From Pseudomonadota bacterium (lineage in GTDB: Bacteria > Pseudomonadota > Alphaproteobacteria > Rhodospirillales > 2-02-FULL-58-16), in assembly GCA_022560215.1 (NCBI GenBank), contig JADFTO010000050.1, positions 1 through 13,013 on the forward strand: a stretch of DNA of 13,013 nt, given 5' to 3'. Below are positions 11,510 to 13,013 of this stretch, piece by piece. The notes below the pieces were generated by a model. The model was not told where the DNA came from. It was given only the letters and a program-made list of their open reading frames with translations, and did not search any database. The position numbers were made by a program, and so were the translations under genes. The first letter of the stretch is position 1; each line of letters opens with the position of its first letter.

Positions 11510-13013
11510 TCAGGCGCTCCCCTTCCGCGTCATAGAAGACGGGTTCGACTACCCTGACCTGGTGAATACCGTCAGGCATGGGAACGTAAAGTTCCGCCCC
11601 CATTCGCGCCCGCCCGCCTTCGACAACGGCCAGGGCAATGGAACTGCGCAGGGTTTCGCTCCAATATGAGGAGGTGACGTGGCCGATCATTTTCATCGGC
11701 GGCGACGGTGTTTTCTCGGCGACGATTTGCGCCCCTTCCTCGAGGACGTATTTCGGATCGCCGGTCAGCAATCCGACCAGTTGTTTACGGTTCGATTTCA
11801 GCATATCGGGGCGTTCCAATGAACGCTTGCCGACAAAATCAGGTTTTTTCCTGCCGATCGCCCACGCCATCCCCACATCGTCGGGCGTTTGCGTGCCATC
11901 TGTTTCCTGACCGACGATGATGTAGCCCTTTTCGGCTCTGAGAACATGCAGGGCCTCCGTGCCATAGGGCACGATATCGTACTTGGCGCCCGCATCCATC
12001 AAGCGTTCCCAAACGGCGAGACCGTAGCCGGACGGCACGTTGATCTCGAAACCCAACTCCCCGGTGAAACTGATCCGGAACAGCCGGGTCGGCACGCCGA
12101 AGATACTCCCTTCGCGGATCGCCATGTGGGGGAAGGCCTCTTTGCTCAGCTCAATTCCCTCGACGAAGGGCTCGATAAGCTTGCGCGCGTTCGGGCCGTT
12201 GAGCGCGATCACGGCCCATTGTTCGGTGATCGATGTCAGCCAGACGCCCAAGTCCGGCCACTCGGTTTGCAGGAAATCTTCCATGCTTGCAAAGACCCTG
12301 GGCGCGCCACCCGTCGTTGTCGTGACGTGGAAGCGGTCTGCGGCCAAACGGCCGACGACACCATCATCGAAAATGAAGCCGTCTTCGCCCAGCATCAGCC
12401 CGTAACGGCAGCGTCCGACGCCGAGCTTGGCCCACGGGTTGGTATACATGCGATTGAGAAACTCGGCGGCGTCGGGCCCCACCACTTCGATCTTGCCCAG
12501 TGTGGAGGCGTCCTGGATACCGATGGACGTTCGCGTGGCCTTGCATTCGCGGGCGACGGCGGCGCCCATATCCTCGCCCGCTCGCGGAAAATACCGGGCC
12601 CGGCGCCAAAGGCTTACGGGTTCGAAGACGGCGCCGATCTTTTCCGCCCAACCGTCGATCGGGGTCTTGCGCGTCACATCGAACAGATCGCCCCGGCAGC
12701 GTCCGGCAAAAGCGCCGAACGACGTCGGCGTATAGGGCGGGCGAAACGTCGTCAACCCGACGTCGACGATGGGCCGGCCAAGGGCATCGGACGCTATCGC
12801 CAGGCCGTTCAGGTTCGACGTCTTGCCCTGATCCGTGGCCATGCCCTTGGTGGTGTAGCGCTTGATGTGCTCGATCGAATGAAAGCCCTCGCGCACCGCC
12901 AGACGGACGTCCTTGGCCGTCACGTCGTTCTGAAAATCGACGAACGCCATGATGCGGGACGGATCGGCGGCGCTCGGCAGTTCTTTGCCCGAGATTCCCG
13001 CACACGACGCTTC
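11502..13013 (-). CDS. soxA: Sarcosine oxidase alpha subunit, C-terminal half (5' end outside window)
   Basis: 503 codons are visible and the frame stays open to the window edge. The ATG at 12950 is internal: the 21 upstream codons continue in the same frame. Full SoxA has about 1000 residues, with an N-terminal NAD-binding region that is not seen here. The visible part begins with the linker VDFQNDVTAKD...IKRYTTKGMATDQGKTSN, typical of SoxA. A GcvT-like aminomethyltransferase/folate-binding domain follows: GIQDASTLGKIEV, RYGLMLGEDGFIFDDGVV, WAVIALNGPNARKLIEPF, ISFTGELGFEINVPSGYGLAVWERLMDAG and GTEALHVLRAEKGYIIVGQETDGTQTPDDVGM. The C-terminal GcvT-type barrel includes IGHVTSSYWSETLRSSIALAVV. 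The alpha subunit binds NAD and tetrahydrofolate, forming 5,10-methylene-THF. It overlaps soxG by 8 bp. Confidence 0.93.
   Translation of the reverse strand, partial: EASCAGISGKELPSAADPSRIMAFVDFQNDVTAKDVRLAVREGFHSIEHIKRYTTKGMATDQGKTSNLNGLAIASDALGRPIVDVGLTTFRPPYTPTSFGAFAGRCRGDLFDVTRKTPIDGWAEKIGAVFEPVSLWRRARYFPRAGEDMGAAVARECKATRTSIGIQDASTLGKIEVVGPDAAEFLNRMYTNPWAKLGVGRCRYGLMLGEDGFIFDDGVVGRLAADRFHVTTTTGGAPRVFASMEDFLQTEWPDLGVWLTSITEQWAVIALNGPNARKLIEPFVEGIELSKEAFPHMAIREGSIFGVPTRLFRISFTGELGFEINVPSGYGLAVWERLMDAGAKYDIVPYGTEALHVLRAEKGYIIVGQETDGTQTPDDVGMAWAIGRKKPDFVGKRSLERPDMLKSNRKQLVGLLTGDPKYVLEEGAQIVAEKTPSPPMKMIGHVTSSYWSETLRSSIALAVVEGGRARMGAELYVPMPDGIHQVRVVEPVFYDAEGERLNV

Overview
The window looks like a piece of a high-GC Alphaproteobacterium, probably of the Rhodospirillales type. 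The main clue is two conserved alphaproteobacterial gene blocks placed back to back: rpsF-rpsR-(DUF2232 membrane protein)-rplI on the plus strand, and fabD-fabG-acpP-fabF on the minus strand. The extended acidic tails on S6 and L9 and the protein sequences themselves fit the same group. This placement is inference from gene order and protein resemblance, not from a database search.

Layout. 1-209: the right-hand part of a short non-coding mobile-type repeat, cut by the window edge. 224-1972 (+): a TPR protein with a glycosyltransferase-9-like C-terminal domain. 2027-3100 (-): rmuC, divergent from def, the peptide deformylase at 3200-3718 (+). 3740-4006: a complete second copy of the repeat, with perfect 24-bp terminal inverted repeats and 97% identity to the first copy over 209 bp. 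4009-7458 (-): fabF, acpP, fabG and fabD, the core of type II fatty-acid synthesis. 7459-7632: an intergenic region with two divergent promoters and a structured rpsF leader. 7633-10106 (+): S6, S18, a polytopic membrane protein and L9. 10107-10379: a structured intergenic region with several inverted repeats. 10380-10874 (+): an in-frame, internally deleted remnant of a cyclopropane-fatty-acid synthase gene. 10904-13013 (-): soxG and the C-terminal half of soxA (tetrameric sarcosine oxidase), which runs off the window.

How the parts work together. The fab genes make, load and elongate acyl-ACP: FabD makes malonyl-ACP, FabF condenses, FabG reduces, and AcpP carries the chain. They share a control region with ribosomal protein genes, which could couple membrane-lipid supply to translation capacity. 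Def removes the formyl group from new proteins. SoxA and SoxG belong to a separate C1/methylamine catabolic unit that oxidises sarcosine to glycine and passes the C1 unit to tetrahydrofolate.

Most of the window is ordinary core genome. The least ordinary parts are the two directly repeated MITE-like elements bracketing TPR-rmuC-def, the deleted CFA synthase gene, the tandem-repeat tail of S6, and the inverted-repeat-rich stretch after rplI. I see no CRISPR array, tRNA, rRNA, phage gene, transposase or defence system, and nothing that clearly amounts to a new multi-gene system.
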